A DNA stretch of 64,000 nt, taken from positions 62,001-126,000 of the forward strand of contig NZ_JAMHIV010000005.1 of NCBI RefSeq assembly GCF_023897065.1. Reading direction: 5' to 3'. The position numbers were made by a program, and so were the translations under genes. The notes under the pieces are model-generated. The model did no database searches and was not told the DNA's origin. It saw only the letters and a list, made by a program, of their open reading frames with translations. The DNA comes from Crossiella sp. SN42 (GTDB lineage: Bacteria; Actinomycetota; Actinomycetes; Mycobacteriales; Pseudonocardiaceae). Positions 46,491 through 55,143 of this stretch are shown piece by piece; position 1 is the stretch's first letter; every line of letters starts with the position of its first letter.

Positions 46491-47095
46491 AGCCGAAGAT
46501 CAAACCAGATCACCCGCACCCACTTTGAGGACAGGCCCTAGGGCCGGCCTGCTGGGTGGTCGCGCCGACCTGGTCGCCCTGGCCCGTGCCCGCGCGTTCG
46601 AGCTCGGCAGCGAGTGCCGACCCGCCCTCTACCCCGCCGTGGCGCAGACCCTCCAGGACTACCGGCCGGAACGGGTCCGCGAGCTGGTCGCGCAGACCCA
46701 CCTGGTCGGTGCCGCCCTGCGCGCCCGCCTCGGCGACTGGGTCGAGCAGACCCCGTTCATCACCCGCCTGCCCGGCGCCGGGGTGCTCGCCGAACTGGGC
46801 CGCCGAAAGCCGGTCGGCCCGCTGGCCCCGATCGAGGCCACCGCGGCACTGGCCATGACCCTGCTCCGCGACCACGGCCTGCTCACCGTGCACTTCGCCG
46901 GGCTGCCGCCGGGCACCGACGCGCTCCTGATCAAGTTCCTGCCGCCGGAGACCATCGCCGCGATCGGCGGCCCGGAGGCCTTCGCCACCGCCGTCGACGA
47001 CGCCATGGACCAGGCCGCCGCCGCGGTCACCGACTCAGCCAGTACCCGCGCCCTGCTGCACGGTCCGTGAACCGGCCGCTGTCGGTGCCCGGTCG

Positions 47096-47101
47096 TACTG
47101 T
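47096..47101 (+). promoter_or_regulatory. -10 hexamer, likely leaderless (DUF2277 gene)
   Basis: TACTGT lies 7 nt before ATG 47109 with no ribosome binding site. Confidence 0.45.
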
Positions 47102-47108
47102 GGTTCGC

Positions 47109-47384
47109 ATGTGCCGCAACATCACCACGCTCCGGGGCCTGGAACCCTCCGCGACCCCGGAGGAGATCGAGGCCGCCGCCCGCCAGTACATCCGCAAGAT
47201 CAGTGGCGTGCAGTCGCTCTCCGATGCCACCCGCGAGGCCTTCGAGCGCGCGGTCGCCGAGGTCGCGGAGACCACCACCCGGCTGCTGGCCGAGCTGCCG
47301 GACCGCAAGGTGCCGCCGCCCACCGTGCCGCCGCTGCGTCGGCCGGAGGTCCAGGCCCGTTTGGCCGCGAAAGCCAAGGGCTAG
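47109..47384 (+). CDS. DUF2277 family protein
   Basis: 91 residues, starting MCRNITTLRGLEPSATPEEI and with RQYIRKISGVQ. The family is small, cytosolic and common in actinobacteria; its function is unknown. It follows the PLP-enzyme remnant by 38 bp and is probably an independent leaderless transcript. Confidence 0.85.
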   Translation: MCRNITTLRGLEPSATPEEIEAAARQYIRKISGVQSLSDATREAFERAVAEVAETTTRLLAELPDRKVPPPTVPPLRRPEVQARLAAKAKG

Positions 47385-47573
47385 GGCGTCCCGAGCACGA
47401 AGATGCTGGCAGCGCGAACGGCTCGCCGGGGTCGACGGGGACGGCGAGGCCGCGCAACGGGGCGCCAGCTGTCGACGTCCTGCTGGCCGGCACCGCGGGG
47501 GTCGCGGCCCCCGCGCACCGTCGTCTTCGACGGCCTCGCGCAACGTGACCGCGGCCCGGGGCGTCTCCTGATC

Positions 47574-48443
47574 ATGGCAACTCTCACCAGCCTCGCCCTC
47601 GCCGCGACCACCGCCCTGGCCACCGCGGCACCGGTGGCCCCGGCCGCCGACACCGTCCTGATCACCCAGGTCAGCCGGCCGGACCGGGCGGCCGCGCTCG
47701 CGCACTGGACGCCGGAGCGGATGCGCGAGGTCGGCCGGGACTCAGGGGACCGGGCCGAGCGGGTGGCCACGCCGCACACCGGGGCGGCCAGGGGCGTGGG
47801 CAGGTTGTTCACCACCCAGCAGCCGGGGCCGGAGACCTGGTGCACGGCCACCGCGGTAGCCAAGGACGTGGTGGTGACCGCGGCGCACTGCGTGTGGCCG
47901 GGCTACACCCGTTGGGAGGAGCCGATCGCGGTGCGCAACCTGGTGTTCGCGCCGGGCTACGACCAGGGTCAGACGCCGCTGGGGGTGTACCCGGCGCGGG
48001 CCTTCCTGTTGCAGAGCTCCTACACCAAGCAGTCCTCGCCGGATGTGGCCATGGTGGTGCTGGATCCGGTGGACGGTCAGCACGTCGGCGACCGGGCGGG
48101 CACCCAGCGGCTGAGCTTCGACCCGCCTGCCTCGCTGGAGACCACCATCCTGGGCTACCCGGGATCAAAGGCGGGCCTGGGCCAGAAGCTGTTCCGCTGC
48201 GAGCTCCCGGCCAAGCGCGGCTCGCAGTGGGAGACGCTCTGCGACATGGCCGGTGGCTCCAGCGGCGGCCCGTGGTTCACCGGCTTCAACCCGGCCACCG
48301 GCGAGGGCACCGTCTACTCGGTGACCAGCAAGGGCACCGTCGACCTGGACGAGACCACCGGCGAGGTCTACACCAAGGACCTGGTGGGCACGCTGCTCGC
48401 ACCGGCCGACCGCGAGCTGCTGACCCGCGCCGGGCAGCTCTGA
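47574..48443 (+). CDS. Secreted trypsin-like serine protease
   Basis: 289 residues, signal peptide (LTSLALAATTALATAAP). Chymotrypsin-fold triad His105 (VTAAHC), Asp157 (SSPDVAMVVLD) and Ser230 (GGSSGGPW). Cysteines at 90 and 106 can form the His-loop disulfide. It resembles V8-like/glutamyl-endopeptidase relatives of actinomycetes. The longer frame from 47403 lacks a ribosome binding site. ATG 47574 gives a proper signal peptide. Confidence 0.88.
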   Translation: MATLTSLALAATTALATAAPVAPAADTVLITQVSRPDRAAALAHWTPERMREVGRDSGDRAERVATPHTGAARGVGRLFTTQQPGPETWCTATAVAKDVVVTAAHCVWPGYTRWEEPIAVRNLVFAPGYDQGQTPLGVYPARAFLLQSSYTKQSSPDVAMVVLDPVDGQHVGDRAGTQRLSFDPPASLETTILGYPGSKAGLGQKLFRCELPAKRGSQWETLCDMAGGSSGGPWFTGFNPATGEGTVYSVTSKGTVDLDETTGEVYTKDLVGTLLAPADRELLTRAGQL

Positions 48444-48473
48444 GCTGTCCGACCGCGAACCGCGCTGTCCGAC
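48444..48473 (+). promoter_or_regulatory. Direct repeats upstream of a secreted-protein gene
   Basis: GCTGTCCGAC occurs at 48444-48453 and 48464-48473, 20 bp apart (two helical turns). This is a typical layout for a response-regulator dimer. They lie 75 bp before the start of the next gene. Confidence 0.4.
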
Positions 48474-48547
48474 TGAGAACGGTGGTCAGGGCCGGGGCGG
48501 GGCGCGCAGAATGGGTGGCTCACTGGGGAACCTGAGGGGGTTCAGCA

Positions 48548-49528
48548 ATGCGTGCCACCACTTCGCTCCGCCTTGCCCTGCTCGCCGCCGTACTCGCCAC
48601 CGGACTCCTCGCCCCGGCTGCCACCGCCGCGCCCGCCTGCACCTGGCGGGCGAGCGCGGTGCCGACTCCGGCCGGGCTCGACCCGGCCGACTTCGCGGTC
48701 ACCGGCTCCGACGGCAGCGGCAACTACTCCGGGCACTACAAGGCGGGCTCGGCCGAGGCCGTGTTCTACCGCTGGGTCAACGGAAACCCGGTCGCGCAGC
48801 CACCGGCGGCGACCGCGCTGCGACTGGTCGTGGACGAGAACGCCGCGGGCACCGTGCTGTTGCAGGGCGAGACCGGGGTGCTGTTCACCCAGACCAAGGC
48901 CGGGACCTACCACAGCTTGGCCGTGCCAGCCGGGTTCACCTCGGTGACCGCGCTGGCGATCAACAACCGCGGCGAGGTGCTCGCCTCGGCCACCCGCACC
49001 GCGGACAACCGCTCCGTCGGCCTGCTCTGGCGCTCGACCGGCACCGTGGTCGTGGACGCGCCCGGCACCTCGGGCGTGCGCGCGGTCGACCTGGACGACC
49101 AGGGCGCGGTGCTGCTCAACACCACCAACACCGCGGAGCTGGCCGCGCTGGTCTGGCGGGACGGCGACATCAGCCGGAACGGCTTGCGCACCAGGCTTTC
49201 CCCGCGTGCCATCAGCGGCGGGATGGCCGTGGGCGTGGACCTCAGCAGCCTCGAACCCGCCGGGTGGCAGTGGGACAGCGAGCACGGCAACGTGACCTAT
49301 TTGCCGCGCTCCACCTGGGCCGAGTCGATCAACCACACGCAGCTGGTCGGCGGGCAGGCCGACCGGCCCGACGGCCCTCCCGCGGTGTGGCGCGCCGAGT
49401 CCTTCGTGACGCTGCTGCCGCTGCTGCCGGGCATGACCACGGCCAGGGTGAACCACGTCGGCGACGACGGCGTGGTGTTCGGCCGGGGCGGCGGGCCGCT
49501 GCGCTCGGTGCGCTGGCGCTGCGGCTAG
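48548..49528 (+). CDS. Secreted hypothetical protein
   Basis: 326 residues with a signal peptide (LRLALLAAVLATGLLAPAATAAP) and repeated segments like ALAINNRGEVLASATR and AVDLDDQGAVLLNTT, similar to HAF/beta-propeller-type repeats of unknown function. No enzymatic motif. ATG has GAGGGGG upstream. The stop codon TAG is part of the CTAG end of the palindromic element that follows. Confidence 0.75.
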   Translation: MRATTSLRLALLAAVLATGLLAPAATAAPACTWRASAVPTPAGLDPADFAVTGSDGSGNYSGHYKAGSAEAVFYRWVNGNPVAQPPAATALRLVVDENAAGTVLLQGETGVLFTQTKAGTYHSLAVPAGFTSVTALAINNRGEVLASATRTADNRSVGLLWRSTGTVVVDAPGTSGVRAVDLDDQGAVLLNTTNTAELAALVWRDGDISRNGLRTRLSPRAISGGMAVGVDLSSLEPAGWQWDSEHGNVTYLPRSTWAESINHTQLVGGQADRPDGPPAVWRAESFVTLLPLLPGMTTARVNHVGDDGVVFGRGGGPLRSVRWRCG

Positions 49529-49690
49529 GTCGTGTCCGCACAGTCCCGTCTGTGAGAGTCGTGATCGGTTCGGTCGCTGGCGGTGCGGCCGGGACGGCCT
49601 CATACCGGGCGTATTCGGGCGTTCCGGCCGCGCCGCCAGCGGCCGAACCGGCGCGGCTATCGCGGGCGGGACTGTGAAGACACGCCCTAG
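49525..49690. mobile_element. 166-bp nested-hairpin MITE-like element, copy A
   Basis: CTAG at both ends (49525-49528, 49687-49690). Outer stem: positions 1-24 pair with 143-166; inner stem 42-72 with 96-126; apical hairpin around ATACCGGGCGTAT. Left-arm T bases face right-arm G bases, so the mismatches are G-U in RNA. The ends match those of the IS at 45592. Ungapped alignment with copy B. Confidence 0.8.
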
Positions 49691-50514
49691 AGGCCCTGAC
49701 CGAGGAGTTGTCCCGCGCGCTCGACGCAGCGCAGCCGAGCGGGCGAGAAGTCGTACGGCATCTTGGTGATCGCTTCGAAGGCGCTCATCCGCGCGTCCTG
49801 CTCCTCGTCCAGGTCGCCGTGGAGCTCGAAGAGCTTCTCCTCGGCCGTGTCCAGCCCGGCGGCCTCGATGGCCTGCCCCAGGGCCTTGAGGTGGCGGTAG
49901 CGCTGGGTGGCGAGTTCTTCGACGCGCGGGTCGTCGGGATCGACGCCGTCATCGAGGGCGGCCTCGGCCGCGTCCAGGCGGTCTTCCTCGGCTCGCAGGC
50001 CGGGGTGGGTGGCCAGCACGATGAACGCGCTGGCCTGGATGGCGGCGGCCAGCGGGCCGAAGATCCGTTCCGTGACCAGCAGGGCGTCCAGGTCGGCGGG
50101 GCGCAGCGCGCCAGGGGGCAGGTGGCTGAGCCGGTCGGTCACCAGGTCCGAGAGCAGTCCCAGTGGGCTGCCCACGGCCCGCAGGCGCTGGACGGCCAGG
50201 CGCTGACGTCTGATGCCGTCCTCCTGGGCGGCCAGGGTTTCCTCCAGGCGGCCCAGGTTTTCGCCGATGTCCCGGGTCTCGTCGAACGCGGCCCGCATGT
50301 CGTCGAGCTTGATGCCGGCCTCGGCCATCTTGCGGATCCACAGCAGGCGGATCATGTCCTCGTAGCCGTAGCGGCGGCGGCCGTCCGCGCCGCGCTCAGG
50401 CTCCGGAAGCAGACCGATCTGGTGGTAGTGGCGGATGGCGCGCGGGGTCGTGCCGGCGAAGGCGGCGGCATCACCGATCTTGACCTGACGGGGCGTGGTG
50501 ACGGAGGGGTACAT
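49687..50514 (-). CDS. MerR-family transcriptional regulator
   Basis: 275 residues. N-terminal MerR HTH (VKIGDAAAFAGTTPRAIRHYHQIGLLPEP) and coiled-coil (RLEETLAAQEDGIRRQRLAV), followed by a long helical C-domain as in TipAS-like or multidrug-binding members. No metal-binding cysteines, so an organic ligand is likely. ATG 50514 gives the usual N-terminus. The stop is provided by the CTAG end of element copy A. Confidence 0.85.
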   Translation of the reverse strand: MYPSVTTPRQVKIGDAAAFAGTTPRAIRHYHQIGLLPEPERGADGRRRYGYEDMIRLLWIRKMAEAGIKLDDMRAAFDETRDIGENLGRLEETLAAQEDGIRRQRLAVQRLRAVGSPLGLLSDLVTDRLSHLPPGALRPADLDALLVTERIFGPLAAAIQASAFIVLATHPGLRAEEDRLDAAEAALDDGVDPDDPRVEELATQRYRHLKALGQAIEAAGLDTAEEKLFELHGDLDEEQDARMSAFEAITKMPYDFSPARLRCVERAGQLLGQGL

Positions 50515-50693
50515 CGCACACGGGACCTTTCGTGCTGTGGTGCCGCAAGGACAGCACATGCCGCCACGGCAGGTGCAAGCAAAGTTCTCTAGACCGCGCG
50601 ACCGCCGGAACGGGTGAGCCACCGTTGCTCGCGCTGCCCGCCCCACCTGGCGCTCCTAGCGTCGAAGGCAGTCGGGGAAAGCGAGGGAACCCA

Positions 50694-51170
50694 ATGTTCT
50701 CGCAGGTCAAGAAGCTCACGCTGGTCGTCGCGGTGCTCATGGGCGGGCTCACCGGCACCGCCGCCGCGGCGCCCCCGCCGGCGGAGGTCGATCCGGTCAC
50801 CGCGGTGTTGCGGCTGGCCGATGCCGCCGCGCACCTGTGCGAGGAGGAGAAGCCGGAACTGGTCACCAAACTGGGCGAAGCGGCGGACAAGGCGCTCACC
50901 GAGCTCCAGGAGATCGAGGGCGCGCCGGAGGAGCTGGCCGTGGCCCAGCTCGGGCTGGCCGCGGTCCTCAGCGCGGACATCTGCGAGGACATCACCGCCG
51001 AGGGCGCGACCGGGCTGATCGGCACGAAGGACTTCCGGGAGCTGGTGCTGAAGTTCTGCGAGTTCGCGCCGAAGTTGCTGACCTTCCACAAGGAACACGA
51101 GAAGGAGGTCGACGAGGTGCTCACCAAGCTCATGGACGAGGTGGCCAAGATCGTCGGTGGCACCCGCTAG
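50694..51170 (+). CDS. Small secreted helical protein
   Basis: 158 residues with a signal peptide (VKKLTLVVAVLMGGLTGTAAA). The mature part is acidic and helical with three cysteines (HLCEEEKPE, ADICEDITAEG, LKFCEFAPK). No family recognised. ATG at 50694 has GAGGG 8 nt upstream, and a TAGCGT -10-like box is at about 50657. Confidence 0.7.
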   Translation: MFSQVKKLTLVVAVLMGGLTGTAAAAPPPAEVDPVTAVLRLADAAAHLCEEEKPELVTKLGEAADKALTELQEIEGAPEELAVAQLGLAAVLSADICEDITAEGATGLIGTKDFRELVLKFCEFAPKLLTFHKEHEKEVDEVLTKLMDEVAKIVGGTR

Positions 51171-51179
51171 CCGTCCACG

Positions 51180-51220
51180 TGACAGCGGCCGGTTCCCCCA
51201 GGGAGAACCGGCCGCTGTCA
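51180..51220. terminator. Bidirectional hairpin terminator
   Basis: A perfect 16-bp stem (51180-51195 with 51205-51220) with a 9-nt loop, between the small secreted protein gene and the convergent RND transporter gene. Confidence 0.8.
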
Positions 51221-51229
51221 TGTTCGCGT

Positions 51230-54200
51230 TCAGCTCATGTGCGCGAACTTCTCGTCCGTGGCCCGCCGGTCCTGCCTGCGCTGCTTGACGTTCTCCACCA
51301 TGGTGTAGAGCGTCGGCACCAGCAGCAGGGTCAGCACCGTGGAGGAGACCAGGCCGCCGATCACCACGATGGCCAGCGGCTGGGAGATGAACCCGCCGCC
51401 GCCGGTGAGGCCCAGCGCCATCGGGATCAGCGCGAAGATCGTGGCGGCCGCGGTCATCACGATGGGGCGCAGGCGGTGCCGCCCGCCCTCGATGACCGCT
51501 TCTTGCACGCTCAGGCCGTCCCTGCGGTACTGGTTCATCAGGTCGATCAGCACGATCGCGTTGGTCACCACGATGCCGACCAGCATCAGCATGCCGATCA
51601 GCGCCGGCACGCCGAGGGCCTTGCCGGTGATGAGCAGCAAGCCGATCGCGCCGGTGGCCGCGAACGGGATGGAGACCAGCAGGATCAGCGGCTGGACCAG
51701 GCTCTGGAAGGTGGCCACCATGATCACGAACACGATGGCGATCGCGACCAGCAGGGCCAGCCCCAGGTCCGAGAACGCCTTCTGCTGCTCCGCGCTGACG
51801 CCGCCGATGGTGTAGCTCGCGCCGCCCGGCAGCTTGAGCGCGTCCAGCTTCTGGCGCAGCTGGGTGGTCACCTCGCCCAGGTTCTGGCCGACCGGGGTGG
51901 CCTTCACCGTGGCGCTGCGGGAACCGTTGATGCGCTTGATCTGCACCGGGGCGTCCACCTGCTTGACCTCGGCCACCGAGTCCAGCCGGACCGGGCCTGC
52001 CGCGGTGAGCAGCTGGTAGGCCTTGATCTGGTTCAGGTTCTCCGGTGCGGCGCCGCCGGTGAGCTGCACGTCCTGGCGCTTGCCGTCCACCGAGATCTGG
52101 CCGACCGTGGCGCCCCGGAAGGCCTGCCCGAGCAGCTGGCCCACCGACTGGTCGCTGAGCCCGGCCTTGCCCGCGGCCTCCCGGTCCAGGGTGACCTGCA
52201 CCCGAGGGGCGCTGTCGCCGAGGTCGCTGGCCACGTCGGTGACCCCGCTGATGCTCCGCACGGTGTCGGTGACCTGGTCGGCCGCGGTGCGCAGCGCGCC
52301 GGGGTCGGAGGCCTGCACGTTGACCTCGAGGCTGGTCGAGCCGAGGCCGCCGCCACCACCGCCCGCGCCGACGGTGATGTCACCGGCGCCGCTGAGCTCG
52401 TTGGTGCGCTCGCGCAGCTTCTGCTCCACCGCGGGAGTGTCCACATCGTCCTTGAGCGTCACCGAGTAGGTCGCGGAGTTGCTGCCCCCGCCGCCGCCGA
52501 AGGCCGCGAACCCGCCAGCTGAGCCGACGTTGACCTGGTAGGTCTTGACCTCGGGGGTGTCCTTGAGCACCTCCTCGACCTTCTTGGCCGCGGCGTCGGT
52601 GGCCTGCAGGCTGCTGCCGATGGGCAGTTTCTGTTGCAGGGCGATGGTGTTCTGGCCGGAGGAGTCCAGGAAGTTGGTCTGCAGCTGCGGGACCAGGGCC
52701 AGGGTGCCGCCGAAGACCAGCACCGCGGCGATCACGGTGAGCCAGCGGCGTTTGGTGACCCAGCGCAGGATCGGCACGTACATCCGCTGCATGAAGCCGC
52801 GGCGTTCCTTCTCCACCTGCGCCCGCAGCACCTCGCGGGCCTCTTCCTCGTCCTCGGGCAGCACGCTGGGCTTGAGGAACCAGTAGGCCAGCACCGGGAT
52901 GATGGTCAGCGCGACCAGCAGCGAGGCCAGCAGGGCCACCGTGACGGTGAGCGCGAACGGGGCGAACAGCTCGCCGACCATGCCGCTGGTGAAGGCGATC
53001 GGCAGGAACACCGCGACCGTGGTCAGCGTGGAGGAGGTGACCGCGCCTGCCACCTCGCGCACGCCGTCGAGCACCGCCTCGCGTTTCTCCTCGCCGTAGC
53101 CCAGATGTCGTTTGATGTTCTCCAGCACCACGATCGAGTCGTCCACCACCCGGCCGACCGCGATGGTGAGCGCGCCCAGGGTGAGCATGTTCAGCGACAG
53201 GTCGCCGGTCCACAGCACGATCAGCGCGATCACCAGGGACAGCGGGATGGAGACCGCGGTGACCACGGTGGAGCGGATGGACAACAGGAAGATCAGGATG
53301 ATGATGACCGCGAAGCCGAGGCCGAGCGCGCCTTCGGTGGTCAGGCCCTCCACCGACTTCTCCACGAACGGCGCCTGGTCGAAGACCACGTCCAGCTTGG
53401 CGTTGCCGCCCACCGACTCGGCCAGGCTGCCCAGCTTGTCCCGCACCGCGTGCGAGACGTCCACGGCGTTGCCGTCCGGGGACAGGGTGACCGAGATGCC
53501 CAGGCTTTCCTTGCCGTTGGTGCGGGTCAGCGAGCTGGCCGGGGCCTGGGTCTCCTTCACCGCGGCCACCTCGCCGAGCTTGACCGGCTTCGGCGCGCGG
53601 TTGGCCGCGCCACCACCGCCCGCGCCACCCGCACCGCCCGCGCTCGGGGTGAGGTAGAGGTTCTGCAGGTCCTTGAGCGAGCCGAGCTGCTGTCCGACCT
53701 GGACCGACAGCGACTTCTCGCCCTCAGTGATCGACCCGGCCGGGATGGAGATCCCGTTGGCGCGCAAGGCTTCCGCCACCGAGGTGGGGGCGAGTCCGGC
53801 GGCCAGCAGCTTGGCGGTGTCCGGGGTGATGGTGACGATCTGCTTGGGCGCGCCGGTGATCGTGGCCTCGCGCACCCCCGGCAGTCGCTGCAACTCAGGC
53901 ACCACGCTGCGGTCCAGCTTCTGCGCCAGGTCCCGCAGCTCGCCGTCGGCCGAGGCGGCCAGCACCACCGCGGGCAGGCTGTCGGTGGAGCCGACGATCA
54001 CCTCCGGCTCGACGTCCTGCGGCAGCTGCTTGCCGATCCGGTTCAGCGCCTGCTGGATGTCGTTGACCGCGTCGCTGACCACGGTGCCGTACTGGAACTG
54101 CACCTGCACCGTCGAGGAGCCCTCGCGCGAGGTGGAGGTGACCTTGTCCACCCCGTTGATCGCGCGCACCGCGTTCTCGACCGGGATGCTCACCTGGTCC

Positions 54201-54382
54201 TCGACCAGCTCCGGCGAGGAACCGGGGTAGCTGGCCACCACGGTCGCCGCCGGGAACTCCAGCGAGGGCAGCAGCTCCTGTTTCAGAGACGGGATGGCGA
54301 ACGCACCGAATGCCGCCGCGACTATCGCGATCAGCGCGATCAGCGCCCGGTTGGCGAGGCTCAGCCTGGCCAGCGAAGTCAT
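51230..54382 (-). CDS. RND efflux transporter, HAE1/SwrC-like
   Basis: 1050 residues with 12 predicted membrane helices and two large periplasmic-type loops. N-terminal LSLANRALIALIAIVAAAFG and ELLPSLEFPAATVVASYPG; helix IV holds the proton-relay type sequence VGRVVDDSIVVLENIKRH. It resembles Gram-positive SwrC and AcrB-type pumps for lipophilic compounds. ATG 54382 has AGGAGA upstream. Divergent from the MarR gene, which is probably its repressor. Confidence 0.92.
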   Translation of the reverse strand: MTSLARLSLANRALIALIAIVAAAFGAFAIPSLKQELLPSLEFPAATVVASYPGSSPELVEDQVSIPVENAVRAINGVDKVTSTSREGSSTVQVQFQYGTVVSDAVNDIQQALNRIGKQLPQDVEPEVIVGSTDSLPAVVLAASADGELRDLAQKLDRSVVPELQRLPGVREATITGAPKQIVTITPDTAKLLAAGLAPTSVAEALRANGISIPAGSITEGEKSLSVQVGQQLGSLKDLQNLYLTPSAGGAGGAGGGGAANRAPKPVKLGEVAAVKETQAPASSLTRTNGKESLGISVTLSPDGNAVDVSHAVRDKLGSLAESVGGNAKLDVVFDQAPFVEKSVEGLTTEGALGLGFAVIIILIFLLSIRSTVVTAVSIPLSLVIALIVLWTGDLSLNMLTLGALTIAVGRVVDDSIVVLENIKRHLGYGEEKREAVLDGVREVAGAVTSSTLTTVAVFLPIAFTSGMVGELFAPFALTVTVALLASLLVALTIIPVLAYWFLKPSVLPEDEEEAREVLRAQVEKERRGFMQRMYVPILRWVTKRRWLTVIAAVLVFGGTLALVPQLQTNFLDSSGQNTIALQQKLPIGSSLQATDAAAKKVEEVLKDTPEVKTYQVNVGSAGGFAAFGGGGGSNSATYSVTLKDDVDTPAVEQKLRERTNELSGAGDITVGAGGGGGGLGSTSLEVNVQASDPGALRTAADQVTDTVRSISGVTDVASDLGDSAPRVQVTLDREAAGKAGLSDQSVGQLLGQAFRGATVGQISVDGKRQDVQLTGGAAPENLNQIKAYQLLTAAGPVRLDSVAEVKQVDAPVQIKRINGSRSATVKATPVGQNLGEVTTQLRQKLDALKLPGGASYTIGGVSAEQQKAFSDLGLALLVAIAIVFVIMVATFQSLVQPLILLVSIPFAATGAIGLLLITGKALGVPALIGMLMLVGIVVTNAIVLIDLMNQYRRDGLSVQEAVIEGGRHRLRPIVMTAAATIFALIPMALGLTGGGGFISQPLAIVVIGGLVSSTVLTLLLVPTLYTMVENVKQRRQDRRATDEKFAHMS

Positions 54383-54459
54383 GCTCGTCTCCTGAGTTGG
54401 GTATTCAGCCTGGTGCTAATAGTCTGCCTCACCCGAAGGGTCTATGTGGTGTGGGGCTG

Positions 54460-54625
54460 CTAGGTCATGTTCGGCGGATCTCGTGCGTGAGCGCCGGAGT
54501 CCAGGTCGTTCCTGGTGGTGGCGCCGAGACAACCTCGTACTGGGCGTACTTGGTCGTCTCGGCGCCGCCGCCAGGGACGGCCTGGGCCCGGCGGTCGCGT
54601 GCGAGATCCGCCGAACATGACCTAA
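54460..54625. mobile_element. 166-bp nested-hairpin MITE-like element, copy B
   Basis: Same length and layout as copy A; ends CTAG (54460) and CTAA (54622). The outer 23-bp stem is perfect. Inner stem with left T facing right G at four positions. Apical hairpin around GTACTGGGCGTAC. It lies in the divergent promoter region of the RND pump and the MarR gene. Confidence 0.8.
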
Positions 54626-54675
54626 GGTCCGGTACCCGCATTAAGAACGTTGCATGCCGAGGCCGAGGAGCAGAG

Positions 54676-55143
54676 TTGCCGGAGGAGTTGCCTGCGGAGC
54701 GGTCGCAGCTGATCGACTCCCTGATGGCCGCCCAGCGGCAGTTGCGCGCGCTGGCGGCCTCCGACCACGGCAACCCACTGTTCTCGATCAACCTGACCAT
54801 GCAGCAGCTGCGGCTGTTACTGGTGGTGTCCATCCAGGGCCCCCGTTCCAGCCAGGAACTGACCCATGAGCTGAAGGTCAGCCCCGCCACCGTGACCGGG
54901 CTGGTGGACCGTCTGGTGGCACACGGCTACGTCCAACGTCGTGAGGATCCCAACGACCGGCGTATCCGGCGCATCGAACCCACGAAAGAGGGACACGAGC
55001 TGATCGCGCGGTTGGATGATGCGGGTTCCACGCACTTCCGCGGCTTACTGGACCGGCTCGACGCCGAGGACCTGATGGCCCTGGACCGGGTCATCCGCCG
55101 CCTGGTGGAGCTGGCCCGCGAGGAGAAGGGGACCACACCGTGA
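54676..55143 (+). CDS. MarR-family transcriptional regulator
   Basis: 155 residues with the MarR winged helix (LKVSPATVTGLVDRLVAHGYVQRREDPNDRRIRRI). Probably represses the divergent RND pump gene and itself, released by a drug or lipid. TTG 54676 has GAGGAG 5 nt upstream; no ATG or GTG is better placed. Coupled to GPP34 (GTGA overlap). Confidence 0.87.
   Translation: MPEELPAERSQLIDSLMAAQRQLRALAASDHGNPLFSINLTMQQLRLLLVVSIQGPRSSQELTHELKVSPATVTGLVDRLVAHGYVQRREDPNDRRIRRIEPTKEGHELIARLDDAGSTHFRGLLDRLDAEDLMALDRVIRRLVELAREEKGTTP

Larger units (their letters stand above)
45592..46538 (-). mobile_element. IS5-like insertion sequence (947 bp)
   Basis: 16-bp terminal inverted repeats GGGCGTGTCCTCAAAG (45592-45607) and its complement at 46523-46538, one mismatch. 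Flanks read CTA and TAG, so a TA duplication or CTAG target. Contains two transposase reading frames on the minus strand. Both ends share CTAGGGC and GTGTC with the short palindromic elements at 49525 and 54460. Confidence 0.9.
44950..47070 (+). pseudogene. PLP-dependent aminotransferase-like gene interrupted by an IS element
   Basis: N-terminal part 44950-45591 (YAPGAILHDTRAHLRKLDEA, LVVVDDAGGARVGPAVLG, LELGADLG) and C-terminal part 46541-47070 (GPRAGLLGGRADLVALARAR, LPGAGVLAELGRR). Together they read as a fold-type I PLP enzyme. The 947-bp IS lies between. Removing the IS and one TA does not restore the frame, because the joined halves are offset by one base. A deletion at the site, or an older frameshift, must be assumed. 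The gene is most likely inactive. Confidence 0.85.

Noticed and set aside
44950-47070. Prophage or integrative element around the IS
   Set aside because: No integrase, phage or conjugation genes or att-like repeats; only a single IS is seen.
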